NCBI RefSeq assembly: GCF_005222205.1
Contig: NZ_CP032348.1
Location: forward strand, 1 to 64,000
Direction: 5' to 3'
From: Azospirillum brasilense
Lineage (GTDB): Bacteria > Pseudomonadota > Alphaproteobacteria > Azospirillales > Azospirillaceae
DNA: 64,000 nucleotides
The notes beneath the pieces are model-generated. The model was not told the origin of the DNA and searched no databases. It was given only the letters and a program-made list of their open reading frames with translations. Below, piece by piece: positions 1 to 8,761 of the stretch. The translations under genes were made by a program, and so were the position numbers. Within the stretch, counting starts at the first letter, position 1; every line of letters starts with the position of its first letter.

Positions 1-166
1 TGTTGGCCCTGTGGTGGCGGCCGTCGCCTGCTCAAAGGCCGGGCGGTCTGCCCGCGATGGCGGCATGCGGGTGCATGCAAAATCCTCAAAACGAAAAAGC
101 TTTTCTCCTGGCGGGCCAAACGAGCAAAATCATCCGTCCCAACCGCGAAGGCCCCGAGCAACCCTG
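1..166. other. Upstream region of the Lrp pseudogene, no gene seen
   Basis: No convincing coding region is visible. Two GCATGC hexamers lie at 63-68 and 73-78, and an AAAAGCTTTT palindrome lies near 97-106. These could be regulator sites for the following Lrp-type gene, but nothing confirms this. Confidence 0.4.
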
Positions 167-636
167 ATGACCATCGACGCCACCGACCGGAAGATCCTGG
201 CCGCCCTTCAGGCCGACGCGACCCTGTCGCTCGCCGACCTCGCAAGCAGGTCGGCCTGTCCGCCACCCCCTGCTGGCGCCGCGTGCAACGCCTTGAACAG
301 GAAGGCTATGTCCGCCGCCGCGTGGCCTTGCTGGACCGCGCCAAGCTGAACGTCGACGTGACCGTCTTCGTGGCCGTCCGAACCAGCAAACACTCGGCGG
401 AGTGGCTGGAGGAGTTCCGCCGCGTGGTGGCCGACATACCGGAGGTTGTTGATCTCTACCGCCTGAGCGGCGAAATCGATTATCTGCTGCGGGTGGTCAT
501 TCCGGACATCAAGGCCTACGACGCTTTCTACCGAAAGCTCATCGAGCGCATCGAGCTTCAGGATGTCTCATCGATGTTCGCCATGGAGGAAATGAAGTCG
601 ACAACGGAAGTCCCTCTTTCTTACGTAAAGACCTAG
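167..636 (+). pseudogene. Lrp/AsnC-family transcriptional regulator, frameshifted
   Basis: The first 25 codons (MTIDATDRKILAALQADATL and on) are the N-terminal helix-turn-helix of an Lrp/AsnC regulator. The reading frame then breaks near 243: the expected continuation KQVGLSATPCWRRVQRLEQEG lies in the next frame, which stays open through the C-terminal RAM effector domain to the TAG at 634-636. Restoring one C after position 243 gives a protein of about 156 residues, the usual family length. The family binds amino acids and acts as local activator or repressor; the target is unknown because the left neighbour is outside the window. The break may be a real mutation or a base lost in a C run, since the next gene has the same kind of lesion twice. 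Confidence 0.75.
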
Positions 637-1131
637 AACAACTAGGATTTTACTTGTTGGTTTTCTTTTTAGACTCACGCTTCAGCAATTTTTGCGAAGC
701 CCCTGTAGTGATTCTCAATATCGCATGGTTCGTATGAGAATTTTTTACTTTTTTGGCTGTAGCCATGCATCATCGTAGAAAATTTTTCTACAAATTAGGC
801 GTTTTTCACAAAATTCATCCTGGGATTGGCAGCAAACCAGATGGGTCGGGTGTTTGTAAGCCCCGTCATGGCGTCCCCTTCCGCGCAGCAATCGCCTCGG
901 CATCAAATCCCTCTCCCGCCCCGGGAGAGGGTGCCCGCGTAGCGGGCGGGTGAGGGTAGAACCGAGGATCAGGGCGCTGATTCTCGGCAGGCCCTCACCC
1001 TTCCCACGCTTCGCGCGGGCCCCTCCCTCTCCCGGGACGGGAGAGGGGATATCACATGCGAGTGTCTCGCCTCCCTCTGGGCCGGCGCTCCGCCCCCGTT
1101 GCCTATTGCCTGCGCAAAGCGGGCGGTCTAT
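637..1131. other. AT-rich intergenic island followed by a GC-rich palindromic repeat
   Basis: About 495 bases without a gene. The first 200 are strikingly AT-rich for this replicon and hold three dyads. These are a bulged 9-bp hairpin at 679-700 (GCTTC-a-GCAA, TTT loop, TTGCGAAGC), ATTCTCA at 711-717 with TGAGAAT at 735-741 followed by a T run, and GTAGAAA-ATT-TTTCTAC at 775-791. The first could end transcription of the Lrp gene. A repeat element fills about 907-1050. Confidence 0.6.
907..1050. repeat. GC-rich inverted repeat, MITE- or REP-like
   Basis: The two ends are CCCTCTCCCGCCCCGGGAGAGGG (quoted as self-complementary CCCTCTCCC and GGGAGAGGG blocks near 909-931) and CCCTCTCCCGGGACGGGAGAGGG near 1025-1047. 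The inner parts (GGGTGAGGGT and the CCCTCACCC stretch near 991) are also complementary, so the whole can fold as a long hairpin or cruciform. Related blocks recur near 10,830-10,890 and 17,928-18,023, which suggests a dispersed family. Confidence 0.6.
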
Positions 1132-1993
1132 ATGCGTCACGTCTCACTCAATGAGACGCTGAAACCGCCAGGGCAGGCGAACCTTGAAACGCGCAGCACT
1201 CAGACTCCCGACGCCGCCGCCAACGTCCCAGAAGACGCGGCCAAGCCGAAGGCGGCCGCCACAGACCGGACCTTCGCGATCCTGGAACTGGTCGCGTCGG
1301 CCTCCGGCCCGCTGGCGGTGAAGACCATCGGGGCGACGCTCGGCCTGCCCAAGCCGACCGCCCACCGCCTCGTCAACGGCCTGATCGAGAAGGGCCTTCT
1401 GGCGCGGGACCTGGAAACGCGCGACGTCATCATCGGCGTCGAGGCGGCGCGGCTGGCGGTCGGCATTCTGCGCGCATCGCTGTCCCGCGCGCCGGTCCGC
1501 TCCGTGCTGCGCGCGGTCAGCGCCGAGTTGGGGGAAACCTGCAACGTCGGCGTCCTCGACGGCGGCGACGTCGTCTATCTCGACGCGTGGAGGTCGAGCA
1601 CTGGCCCCTGCGCCTCCAGTTCGGCGTCGGATCGCGCGTGCCGATGCACTGCACGGCCATGGGCAAGCTGTTCCTCGCCACGCTGCCGGACGGTATGCGC
1701 AGCCGCCTGCTCGCCTCCGGTCCCTTCTCCGCGCAGACCGCCCACACCTCACCGATCCGGACGCGCTGGCCGCCGAGCTGGAGCGCATCGCCGCGCGCGG
1801 CTACTCGCTCGACGACGAGGAGTATGTGGTGGGCGTGTTCTGCGTGGCCGTGCCGATCCTCTCCTCCACGGGCCGGATGGTGGCAGCCATCGCCGTGCAG
1901 GCCCCGAAGGTCAGACTGTCGCACGACCGCGTCGAGCAGGTCCTGCCCATCCTCCGCCGCGGCGCCGAGGCCCTGTCCGCGCAGTTCGGATAG
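1132..1993 (+). pseudogene. IclR-family regulator, first tandem copy, two frameshifts
   Basis: The conceptual protein aligns with the intact IclR gene just downstream over its whole length: winged helix (GLPKPTAHRLVNGLIEKG), ELGETCNVGVLDGGDVVYLD, FGVGSRVPMHCTAMGKLF and the C-terminal VFCVAVPI and IAVQAPKVRLS blocks. The frame breaks after 1584 (one C missing in what should read GAC CGC) and again after 1748 (one C missing in ACC CTC). With both restored the gene ends at TAG 1991-1993. The start is uncertain: ATG 1132 is in frame, but an operator-like dyad sits just inside it at 1140-1158. The gene was probably a sulfoacetate-type regulator (SauR-like) paralogous to the next gene. It is broken here unless the sequence is wrong. 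Confidence 0.75.
1140..1158. promoter_or_regulatory. Dyad CGTCTCA-N5-TGAGACG, possible IclR operator
   Basis: A perfect 7-bp inverted repeat with a 5-nt spacer lies at the beginning of the first IclR gene. The second IclR gene has a dyad with the same 5-nt spacer at 2137-2151. IclR proteins usually bind short palindromes over their own promoters, so autoregulation is plausible but inferred. Confidence 0.4.
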
Positions 1994-2136
1994 TCCCTCC
2001 TACCCCCATCGTTCTTCAAAACCGGACGTTTCATCGCCCGAGCCGCGGGATGCCGGCCGGGCATGCCCCCGTATGTTCGGATAATTGGGCACACGAACTT
2101 TTTGGGCTTGCGCGACCCAGGGTCCTGTGAGTTAAT

Positions 2137-2151
2137 GATACAAATCGTATC
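2137..2151. promoter_or_regulatory. Dyad GATAC-AAATC-GTATC upstream of intact IclR gene
   Basis: A 5-bp inverted repeat with a 5-nt spacer lies 54 bases before the start of the intact IclR gene, and a CTGAGTGAGAC string follows it. Position and architecture fit an operator for this regulator. Confidence 0.4.
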
Positions 2152-2204
2152 GCTGAGTGAGACCAAGAGGCCGGGCGATACGCTTCCAGTCACGGGGAGG
2201 AACG

Positions 2205-3092
2205 ATGACGCGGAAGATCGCCTTGGGCTCCGCCCCGTTGCAGGAGCCCCGCGAACCGACCACCGAAGACGTTGCCGACACCAACGCTGCCGACAACAAC
2301 TCCGCCGACCGCCGGCCCCTCGCCGACCGCGTCCTGGCCTTGCTGGACGCGGTGGCCGGGGCGGGGCAGCCGATGGCCGTCAAGGACATCGCCGAGAAGC
2401 TGGCCCTGCCGAAGCCGACCGCGCACCGGCTGATCGCCATGCTGGAGGAACGCGGCTTCCTCGCCCGCCCGATCGACGGCCGGCTGGTGACCGTCGGCCC
2501 GAAACTGCGCACCCTGGCGCTCAACACGCTGCGCAGCTCCCTGGGCCAGGCGCCGTCGCACGCCCGGCTGCGGGCGCTCAGCCTGGAGCTGGGGGAGACC
2601 TGCAACATCGGCGTGCTGGAAGGCGGCGACGTCGTCTATCTCGACCGCGTCGAGGTCGAAGGCTGGCCGCTGCGGCTGGAATTCGGCGTCGGTTCGCGGG
2701 TGCCGCTGCACTGCACGGCGATGGGCAAGCTGTTCCTCGCCTTCCTGCCGGAGCTGCCGCGGCGGCGCCTGCTGGATTGCCTGCCGCTGCCCCGGATGGC
2801 GGCGGCGACGCTGTGCGACCCGGCGCTGTTCCGCGCCGAGCTGGAGCGCATCGCCGCCTGCGGTCACTCCTTCGATGACGAGGAATACATGCCGGGCGTC
2901 TTCTGCGCGGCGGTGCCGATCCGCGACGGCGCGGGACGGATGATCGCCGCCCTGGCGGTGCAGGCGCCGAAAGTCCGGCTGTCGCGGGAATCGGTGGCCG
3001 ACCGCCTGCCGGTCCTGCACCGCGCCGCAAGCGACATGGCCCGCGCGCTGGGCATCGACGCCGCCCCGGCCGAGCCGGCCCTCTCACCCTAA
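2205..3092 (+). CDS. IclR-family transcriptional regulator (SauR-like)
   Basis: The protein has 295 residues. An N-terminal winged helix (LALPKPTAHRLIAMLEERG, about residues 65-85) is followed by the IclR effector domain, with LELGETCNIGVLEGGDVVYLD and the CTAMGKLFLA block. ATG 2205 was chosen over an upstream in-frame start at 2157 because GGGGAGG stands just before it. It lies 14 bases ahead of the phosphate acetyltransferase gene and heads a rightward run that ends with xsc. In Cupriavidus the sulfoacetate genes are controlled by an IclR protein, SauR, so the same role here is a reasonable inference. A broken paralogue stands directly upstream. Confidence 0.85.
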   Translation: MTRKIALGSAPLQEPREPTTEDVADTNAADNNSADRRPLADRVLALLDAVAGAGQPMAVKDIAEKLALPKPTAHRLIAMLEERGFLARPIDGRLVTVGPKLRTLALNTLRSSLGQAPSHARLRALSLELGETCNIGVLEGGDVVYLDRVEVEGWPLRLEFGVGSRVPLHCTAMGKLFLAFLPELPRRRLLDCLPLPRMAAATLCDPALFRAELERIAACGHSFDDEEYMPGVFCAAVPIRDGAGRMIAALAVQAPKVRLSRESVADRLPVLHRAASDMARALGIDAAPAEPALSP

Positions 3093-3106
3093 GGAAGACG
3101 GACGCC

Positions 3107-4102
3107 ATGGCAAGGACGCTTGAGACGACCGCCGCCGGATGCCCGGCCCGGCTGATGGCGCGCAGCGCCGCCCTGGAGCCGGTTCCAACGGCGGTGGTCG
3201 CCGCAGGGTCGCCGGTTGCGCTGGAAAGCGCGCGGCGCGCCACCGATCTCGGCCTCATCGAGCCGGTGCTGGTCGGCGATCCGGCGGCCATCGCCGACAG
3301 CGCCCGCCGGATCGGCTGGACGCTCCACGGCGCGTGCGTGGTTCCGGCACGCGACGACGCGGCGGCGGCGCGGATCGCGGTGGCGCTCGCCCGCTCCGGC
3401 GACGTCGGCGCGCTGATGAAGGGGCACATCCACACCGACACGCTGATGCTCGCGGCCCTCGACCCGAAATGCGGGCTGCGCATCGGGCGCCGCTTCACCC
3501 ACGCCTTCCACATGACGCTGCCGGGGTCGAGCCGCGAGCTGGTCATCACCGACGCGGCGATCAACGTGGCGCCGTCGCTGACGACCCGGCTGGACATCAT
3601 CCGCAACGCGGTGGAGCTGTGGCGGCTGGTCGGCGGCAGCGACCCGCGCGTGGCGCTGCTGTCCTGCACCGAGGAGGTGACCGAGCGCGTGCCCTCCAGC
3701 ATGGACGCCGACCGGCTGACCCGCCTGTGCCGGCAGGAGGTGCCGGGCGCGACGGTGTTCGGGCCGCTGGCGCTCGACCTCGCGGTGTCCGCCGAGGCGG
3801 CGCGGATCAAGAACCTGACCCACCCCTGCGCCGGAGCCGCCGACATCCTGGTGGTGCCGAACATCGAGACCGGCAACGCCCTGTTCAAGGCGCTGGTGCA
3901 TTTCCTGGACGCGGTCGCCGCGGGCATCGTGCTCGGCGCTGCGGTGCCGATCGTCCTCACCTCGCGTGCCGACCCGCCGGCGGCCCGCATCGCCGCCGCC
4001 GCCATCGCCCAGATCGTCGCCGGGCGCCGCTCCGCCACGCCGGGCCCGCCCTATCCCGCCACCGCAGCCAAGGGAGGCGCCGCACCCGGCCTGCACGCCT
4101 GA
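3107..4102 (+). CDS. pta: Phosphate acetyltransferase (PTA/PTB family)
   Basis: The product has 331 residues, the short form of the phosphate acetyl/butyryltransferase family. Recognisable blocks are GALMKGHIHTDTLMLAAL, RRFTHAFHMTLPG, VAPSLTTRLDIIRNAVEL, FGPLALDLAVS and ADILVVPNIETGNALFKAL. Pta enzymes exchange phosphate and CoA between acetyl phosphate and acetyl-CoA in the cytoplasm. Xsc, at the end of this gene run, makes acetyl phosphate, so this gene supplies the step into central metabolism, as is usual for xsc clusters. The start ATG 3107 follows AAGGAAG. A phosphate butyryltransferase role cannot be excluded from sequence alone. Confidence 0.88.
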   Translation: MARTLETTAAGCPARLMARSAALEPVPTAVVAAGSPVALESARRATDLGLIEPVLVGDPAAIADSARRIGWTLHGACVVPARDDAAAARIAVALARSGDVGALMKGHIHTDTLMLAALDPKCGLRIGRRFTHAFHMTLPGSSRELVITDAAINVAPSLTTRLDIIRNAVELWRLVGGSDPRVALLSCTEEVTERVPSSMDADRLTRLCRQEVPGATVFGPLALDLAVSAEAARIKNLTHPCAGAADILVVPNIETGNALFKALVHFLDAVAAGIVLGAAVPIVLTSRADPPAARIAAAAIAQIVAGRRSATPGPPYPATAAKGGAAPGLHA

Positions 4103-4134
4103 CGGTCAAAAATAAATCCTGGGAGGGAATGCAA

Positions 4135-5124
4135 ATGCTCCGCAACGCCTTGACGCTCACCGCGGCGGTGGCCGCGCTGCTGACACCCGTCCTGTCATCC
4201 GCCCCCGCGCGCGCCGACGACTACCCATCGCGCCCCATCGAGGTCATCGCGACCTTCGGGGCCGGCGGCGGCGCCGATTTGATGGCGCGCCAGTTCGCCC
4301 GCCTCGCCGAACCGCATCTCCACGTCGCCATGCCCGTCGTCAACGTATCCGGGGCGTCGGGCAACGCCGGCCTGACGCGGGTCCTGACCAACCCGGCCGA
4401 CGGCTACACGGTCGGCACGCTGATCGCGCTGTCCGTCTCCTCCTGGGCGTCGGGCCTGGGCACGGCGAAGCCGGACAATTTCGTCTATGTGGCGATGATG
4501 CAGAACTCGCCGTCGATGCTCTACGTCTCGAAGAACAGCCCCTTCAAGACCTACGAGGAGTTCGCCGCCCACGCCAAGGCCAACCCCGGCAAGCTGCGCG
4601 TCGCCACCTCCGGCTACGGCACGCAGGACGACATCACGCTGAAGTATCTGGGAAGCCAGGGCGTGCCGGTGACCAACGTCCCCTTCGCCCGCCCCTCGGA
4701 GCGCTACGCCTCGCCCATCGGCGGCCACACCGACGCGATCTACGAGGAGCCGGGCGACGTCGCCCAGTTCCTGAAATCCGGCGACCTGCGCCCGATCGTC
4801 GTGTTCGACAAGCAGCGCCACCCCTCCTTCCCCGACGTGCCCGCCTCGGCGGAGCTGGGGCTGGACATCGGCGACCTGCCCAACTTCCGCACGCTGGCGG
4901 TGCCCGCCAGCACGCCGCCGGAGCGCGTGCAGAAGCTGCACGAGGCCGCCGCCAAGGTGCTGGCGAGCCCGGAATGGAAGGCCTTCTGCGCCGACACCTT
5001 CACCTGCGTCGACACGCTGGTGACGCCGGACCAGGCCAAGGAGGAGGTGAAGGCCTTCTACGAGACGGTGAGGGGCTATCTGGACCGCTTCGCCACCAAG
5101 ACCGTCGGCCAGACACCGGGCTGA
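4135..5124 (+). CDS. Tripartite tricarboxylate-type transporter substrate-binding protein (TctC family)
   Basis: The protein has 329 residues with a clear Sec signal peptide ending near residue 24 (SSAPARA then DDYPSRPIEV). The mature part shows the family opening YPSRPIEVIATFGAGGGADLMARQ and the NPADGYTVG block. ATG 4135 has a GGGAGG site eight bases upstream; the in-frame ATG 4129 is too close to it. It is followed by TctB- and TctA-type genes, so it should be the periplasmic receptor that hands a carboxylated substrate to the membrane pair. The operon makes sulfoacetate the likely ligand, but this family binds many organic acids and specificity cannot be read from sequence. Confidence 0.9.
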   Translation: MLRNALTLTAAVAALLTPVLSSAPARADDYPSRPIEVIATFGAGGGADLMARQFARLAEPHLHVAMPVVNVSGASGNAGLTRVLTNPADGYTVGTLIALSVSSWASGLGTAKPDNFVYVAMMQNSPSMLYVSKNSPFKTYEEFAAHAKANPGKLRVATSGYGTQDDITLKYLGSQGVPVTNVPFARPSERYASPIGGHTDAIYEEPGDVAQFLKSGDLRPIVVFDKQRHPSFPDVPASAELGLDIGDLPNFRTLAVPASTPPERVQKLHEAAAKVLASPEWKAFCADTFTCVDTLVTPDQAKEEVKAFYETVRGYLDRFATKTVGQTPG

Positions 5125-5176
5125 GTCCGGTTCCAAATCCGCCCCACCCGTTTCATCGCTCCTCAGGGAGGGAACC

Positions 5177-5713
5177 GTGACTCCCCTGTCCCACGGTCTT
5201 CGCCGGCTGGCGACACCCGCGGCCCTGCTCACCGGGTCGCTTCTTCTCTCGCAACACATCGTGCGCGACAGCACCATGATCGCCGGCCTGCCGGACCCGG
5301 TGGGACCGACGGGATGGCCCCGGCTGATGCTGGGCGCGGTCGGGCTGTGCGCCCTGATCTGGATCGCCAAGGAACTCCTGGCGCTGCGGCGCGCGGTCCA
5401 CCAGCAGAAACCGGTCGACGAGGAATACGAAGGCTACGCCAATGGCCGGGCCATGATCGGGCTGGGGCTGGTCGTCCTCTACGGCCTCGCCCTGCCGCAG
5501 CTCGGCTTTCCGGTCGCCACCCTCGCCTTCGTCGCTTTGTGGTGCGTCATCGGCGGCATCCGGCGCCCGCTGACGCTGGCTCTGGTCACCGGCATCGGCT
5601 GCGTGGTGCTGCTCTACGTCTTCGTCCTCCTCGCCCAGATGCCGCTGAACCGCGGCCATGGCGTCTTCGACGACTTCACCGTCGCGCTTTACCGCCTGCT
5701 CGGCATCTACTGA
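5177..5713 (+). CDS. TctB-family small membrane subunit
   Basis: The protein has 178 residues with about four hydrophobic segments (near residues 13-30, 48-68, 93-125 and 130-155), the pattern of the small membrane subunit of tripartite tricarboxylate transporters. It starts with GTG 5177 behind GGGAGGGA. It sits between the receptor and the large subunit in the usual C-B-A order and is needed for transporter assembly in the inner membrane. Confidence 0.85.
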   Translation: MTPLSHGLRRLATPAALLTGSLLLSQHIVRDSTMIAGLPDPVGPTGWPRLMLGAVGLCALIWIAKELLALRRAVHQQKPVDEEYEGYANGRAMIGLGLVVLYGLALPQLGFPVATLAFVALWCVIGGIRRPLTLALVTGIGCVVLLYVFVLLAQMPLNRGHGVFDDFTVALYRLLGIY

Positions 5714-5737
5714 GCCGGCCACCGGAAGGATCGTCCC

Positions 5738-7276
5738 ATGGATATCCTCGCCAATCTGGCCGGTGGCTTCGCCGGCGCCCTCGACCCGTACAATTTCGTC
5801 CTCCTCGTCTCGGGCCTGATGCTCGGGGTGGTGGCCGGCGCGCTGCCGGGCATCTCCTTCGTCAACGCCATGGCCATCGCCCTGCCCTTCACCTACCTGC
5901 TGCCGCCGGTCACGGCGATGTCCTTCCTCGGCGGCATCTATGTGGGTGGCGTGTTCGGCGGCTCGATCTCCTCGATCCTCATCAACATCCCCGGCACGCC
6001 GGCCTCGCTGCCAAGCTGTTGGGACGGCTACCCGATGACGCGCAAGGGCCTGTCCTCGCGGGCGTTGAGCATCGCCATCACCGCGTCCGCCTTCGGCGGG
6101 CTGGCCAGCGCGTTGCTGCTGACTTTCGGCGCCCCGCCCTTCGCCAGCTTCGCGTTGAAGTTCGACCAGCCGGAATTCTTCGCCGCCACCATCCTGGGCC
6201 TCGTCAGCGTCATCGCCATCGCCAAGGACGCGCCGCTGATGAGCGCGATCTCGATGTTCCTCGGCCTGCTGATCGGGACGGTCGGCGTCGATCCGATGTA
6301 CGGCATGCCCCGCCTGACGTTGGGCGTCCCCGACCTGGAGAGCGGCATCAACTTCACCGTCGTGATGATCGGCCTGTTCGCCATCGGCGAGGTCGTGGAC
6401 CTCATCTGCAAGCGGGCCGGCGGCGGCCGCTCCATCACCACGAAGCCCGGCAAGCAGGTCGGCCTGTCGGACCTGTGGCGGATCAAGTCCTCGATCCTGC
6501 GCGGCACCGGCCTCGGCTGCACCATCGGCGTCATTCCCGGCGCCGGGGCCACGGTGGGGGCGGTCATCGCCTACAGCGTGGAAAAGCAGGCGTCGGGTAA
6601 GGGTGACCGCTTCGGCACCGGCGTCGAGGAGGGGCTGGCGGCCCCGGAGGCGGCCAAGAACGCCACCACCGGCACCGCCATGATCCCGCTGCTGACGCTG
6701 GGCATCCCCGGCAGCGCCGCCACGGCGATCATGCTGGCCGCCATGTTGATCCACGGGCTGAACCCCGGCCCGCTCCTCTTCACCTCGAACGCCACGCTGG
6801 TCTACACGATCTTCGCCAGCATGCTGATCGCCAACCTGCTGATGATCGTCGCGGCGATGGGCGTGGCACGGGTCTTCTCGACGCTGATGCGCGTGCCGCC
6901 GGCCATTCTCGGCGCCTTCATCATCGTGCTGAGCGTCGTCGGCGCCTACGGCGTGCGCAACAACCTGTTCGACGTCTATGTCTGCCTCGCCTTCGGCATC
7001 GCCGGCTACGTCATGAAGCGCACCGGCTTCCCGCCGGCCCCGCTGGTGGTCGGCGTGATCCTGGGGCCGCTGTGCGAGCGCTACTTCCTCACCTCGCTCG
7101 CCAACTACGACGGCAACATGACGGTCTTCTTCACCCGTCCGATCAGCGGAACGATCCTGGCTCTGGCCATCGCCTTCCTCGTCTGGTCGATGTGGCCGTC
7201 GGGCAGGCCGCTGCTCCGCCGCCCGCCCAAGGACCAGCCTCACAAGGAGCCGCCGCAACGGGTGCTCAAAGCCTGA
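5738..7276 (+). CDS. TctA-family large membrane subunit
   Basis: The protein has 512 residues and many hydrophobic segments. It carries the family signature near the N-terminus (GVVAGALPGISFVNAMAIAL, then PFTYLLPPVTAMSFLGGIYVGG) and the second repeat (GVIPGAGATVGAVIAYSVEK, LTLGIPGSAATAIMLAAMLIHG). It is the translocation subunit that works with the preceding receptor and TctB. The gene starts at ATG 5738, 24 bases after TctB, and the dehydrogenase of the pathway follows. Uptake of sulfoacetate is inferred from gene order. Confidence 0.9.
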   Translation: MDILANLAGGFAGALDPYNFVLLVSGLMLGVVAGALPGISFVNAMAIALPFTYLLPPVTAMSFLGGIYVGGVFGGSISSILINIPGTPASLPSCWDGYPMTRKGLSSRALSIAITASAFGGLASALLLTFGAPPFASFALKFDQPEFFAATILGLVSVIAIAKDAPLMSAISMFLGLLIGTVGVDPMYGMPRLTLGVPDLESGINFTVVMIGLFAIGEVVDLICKRAGGGRSITTKPGKQVGLSDLWRIKSSILRGTGLGCTIGVIPGAGATVGAVIAYSVEKQASGKGDRFGTGVEEGLAAPEAAKNATTGTAMIPLLTLGIPGSAATAIMLAAMLIHGLNPGPLLFTSNATLVYTIFASMLIANLLMIVAAMGVARVFSTLMRVPPAILGAFIIVLSVVGAYGVRNNLFDVYVCLAFGIAGYVMKRTGFPPAPLVVGVILGPLCERYFLTSLANYDGNMTVFFTRPISGTILALAIAFLVWSMWPSGRPLLRRPPKDQPHKEPPQRVLKA

Positions 7277-7322
7277 CCGTCCGAACAAACGAACGAACCT
7301 TCAGGGAGAGAGACAAGCAACC

Positions 7323-8750
7323 ATGGACAACATCATGCTCGACCGAACGCCGGCCAGCGCCGACCAGGAGGCCGTCGCCGCCCTCGTCGCCCACGCCCGC
7401 GCCGCCCAGCGCGCCTTCGCCGACGCGACGCAGGAGCGGGTGGACGACGCCGTCGCCGCGCTCGCCTGGGCCATCTACGAACCGGGCCGCGCCCGCGCCC
7501 TGGCGGAGCTGGCGGTGGCCGACACCGGCCTCGGCAACGTCGCGGACAAGGTCATCAAGAACCAGCGCAAGACCTTCGGGACGCTGCGCGACCTGATGCG
7601 GGTGCGCACCGTCGGCGTGATCGAGGAGGACACCGCCAAGGGCATCGTCAAAATCGCCAAGCCGCTGGGCGTCGTCGGCGCCGTCACCCCCTCCACCAAC
7701 CCGGCGGCCACGCCGGTCAACAAGGCGATGATGGCCGTTAAGGGCCGCAACGCCATCATCATCGCCCCCTCCCCCATGGGCTCCGCCGCCACCGGCCGCA
7801 CGGTCGAGCTGATGCGGGCCGAGCTGGCGCGCATCGGCGCGCCGGAGGATCTCGTGCAGATGATCCCCACCCCGATCACCAAGGGCCTGACCCAGGCGCT
7901 GATGGAGGCGGTCGACCTTGTCGTCGTCACCGGCTCCCAGGACAACGTACGCCGCGCCTATTCCAGCGGCACCCCGGCCATCGGCGTCGGGGCCGGCAAC
8001 GTTCCGGTCATCGTGGACGAGAGCGCCGATCTGGCCGAGGCGGCGCGCAAGATCGCCGCGTCGAAGACCTTCGACAACGCCACCTCCTGCTCGTCGGAGA
8101 ACGCGCTCGTCGTCCTCGATTCCGTCTACGACGCGACCATCGCGGCGCTGGAAGAGGCCGGCGCCTATCTCTGCACGGCGGAGGAGCGGGAGCGCGTGCA
8201 ATCCCGCCTGTGGGAGAACGGCAAGCTGAACCGCAAGCTGATCGCCAAGGACGCCGCCGTCCTGGCCGAGGCGTTCGAGCTGGCGCCCAAGGCGCGCGAG
8301 GCCCGCTTCTTCCTGGTGGAGGAATCCGGCGTCGGCAAGGCGCACCCCTTCTCCGGCGAGAAGCTGTCGCTGGTGCTGGCCGTCTACCGGGTGCCGGACT
8401 TCGACGCGGCGGTCGATCAGGTCCGCAAGATCCTCGACCACCAGGGGCGCGGCCATTCCTGCGGCATCCACACCAAGGACGAGGCCCACGCCAAACGGCT
8501 GGCCGACGAGCTTGACGTGGTGCGCGTGCTGGTCAACTTCGCCCACACCTTCGGCAACGGCGGCGGCTTCGACAGCGGGCTGAACTTCACCCTCTCCATG
8601 GGCTGCGGGAGCTGGCAGAAGAACTCCATCTCCGAGAACCTGAGCTGGAAGCACTTCGTCAACATCACCCATCTCGTCCGCCCGATCCCGGAGGACAAGC
8701 CGAGCGAAGAGGCCCTGTTCGGCCCCTTCTGGTCCCGCCACGGACGCTGA
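7323..8750 (+). CDS. sauS: CoA-acylating aldehyde dehydrogenase, probable sulfoacetaldehyde dehydrogenase
   Basis: The protein has 475 residues of the short acylating aldehyde dehydrogenase type (EutE/SauS-like). The nucleophile is Cys256 in the NATSCSSENALVV block, and GVVGAVTPSTNPAATPVNKAM marks the cofactor-binding half. This family interconverts an acyl-CoA and the free aldehyde with NAD(P)H. In the sulfoacetate pathway SauS reduces sulfoacetyl-CoA to sulfoacetaldehyde, the Xsc substrate. Placement between a transporter, a CoA ligase pair and xsc supports that role. Plain acetaldehyde dehydrogenase activity is the alternative; nothing else in the operon calls for it. Confidence 0.8.
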   Translation: MDNIMLDRTPASADQEAVAALVAHARAAQRAFADATQERVDDAVAALAWAIYEPGRARALAELAVADTGLGNVADKVIKNQRKTFGTLRDLMRVRTVGVIEEDTAKGIVKIAKPLGVVGAVTPSTNPAATPVNKAMMAVKGRNAIIIAPSPMGSAATGRTVELMRAELARIGAPEDLVQMIPTPITKGLTQALMEAVDLVVVTGSQDNVRRAYSSGTPAIGVGAGNVPVIVDESADLAEAARKIAASKTFDNATSCSSENALVVLDSVYDATIAALEEAGAYLCTAEERERVQSRLWENGKLNRKLIAKDAAVLAEAFELAPKAREARFFLVEESGVGKAHPFSGEKLSLVLAVYRVPDFDAAVDQVRKILDHQGRGHSCGIHTKDEAHAKRLADELDVVRVLVNFAHTFGNGGGFDSGLNFTLSMGCGSWQKNSISENLSWKHFVNITHLVRPIPEDKPSEEALFGPFWSRHGR

Positions 8751-8761
8751 CGGAGGCGACG

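Noticed and set aside
5153-7288. A 711-codon minus-strand frame across the transporter genes
   Set aside because: Low-complexity shadow of tctB and tctA with no recognisable motif.
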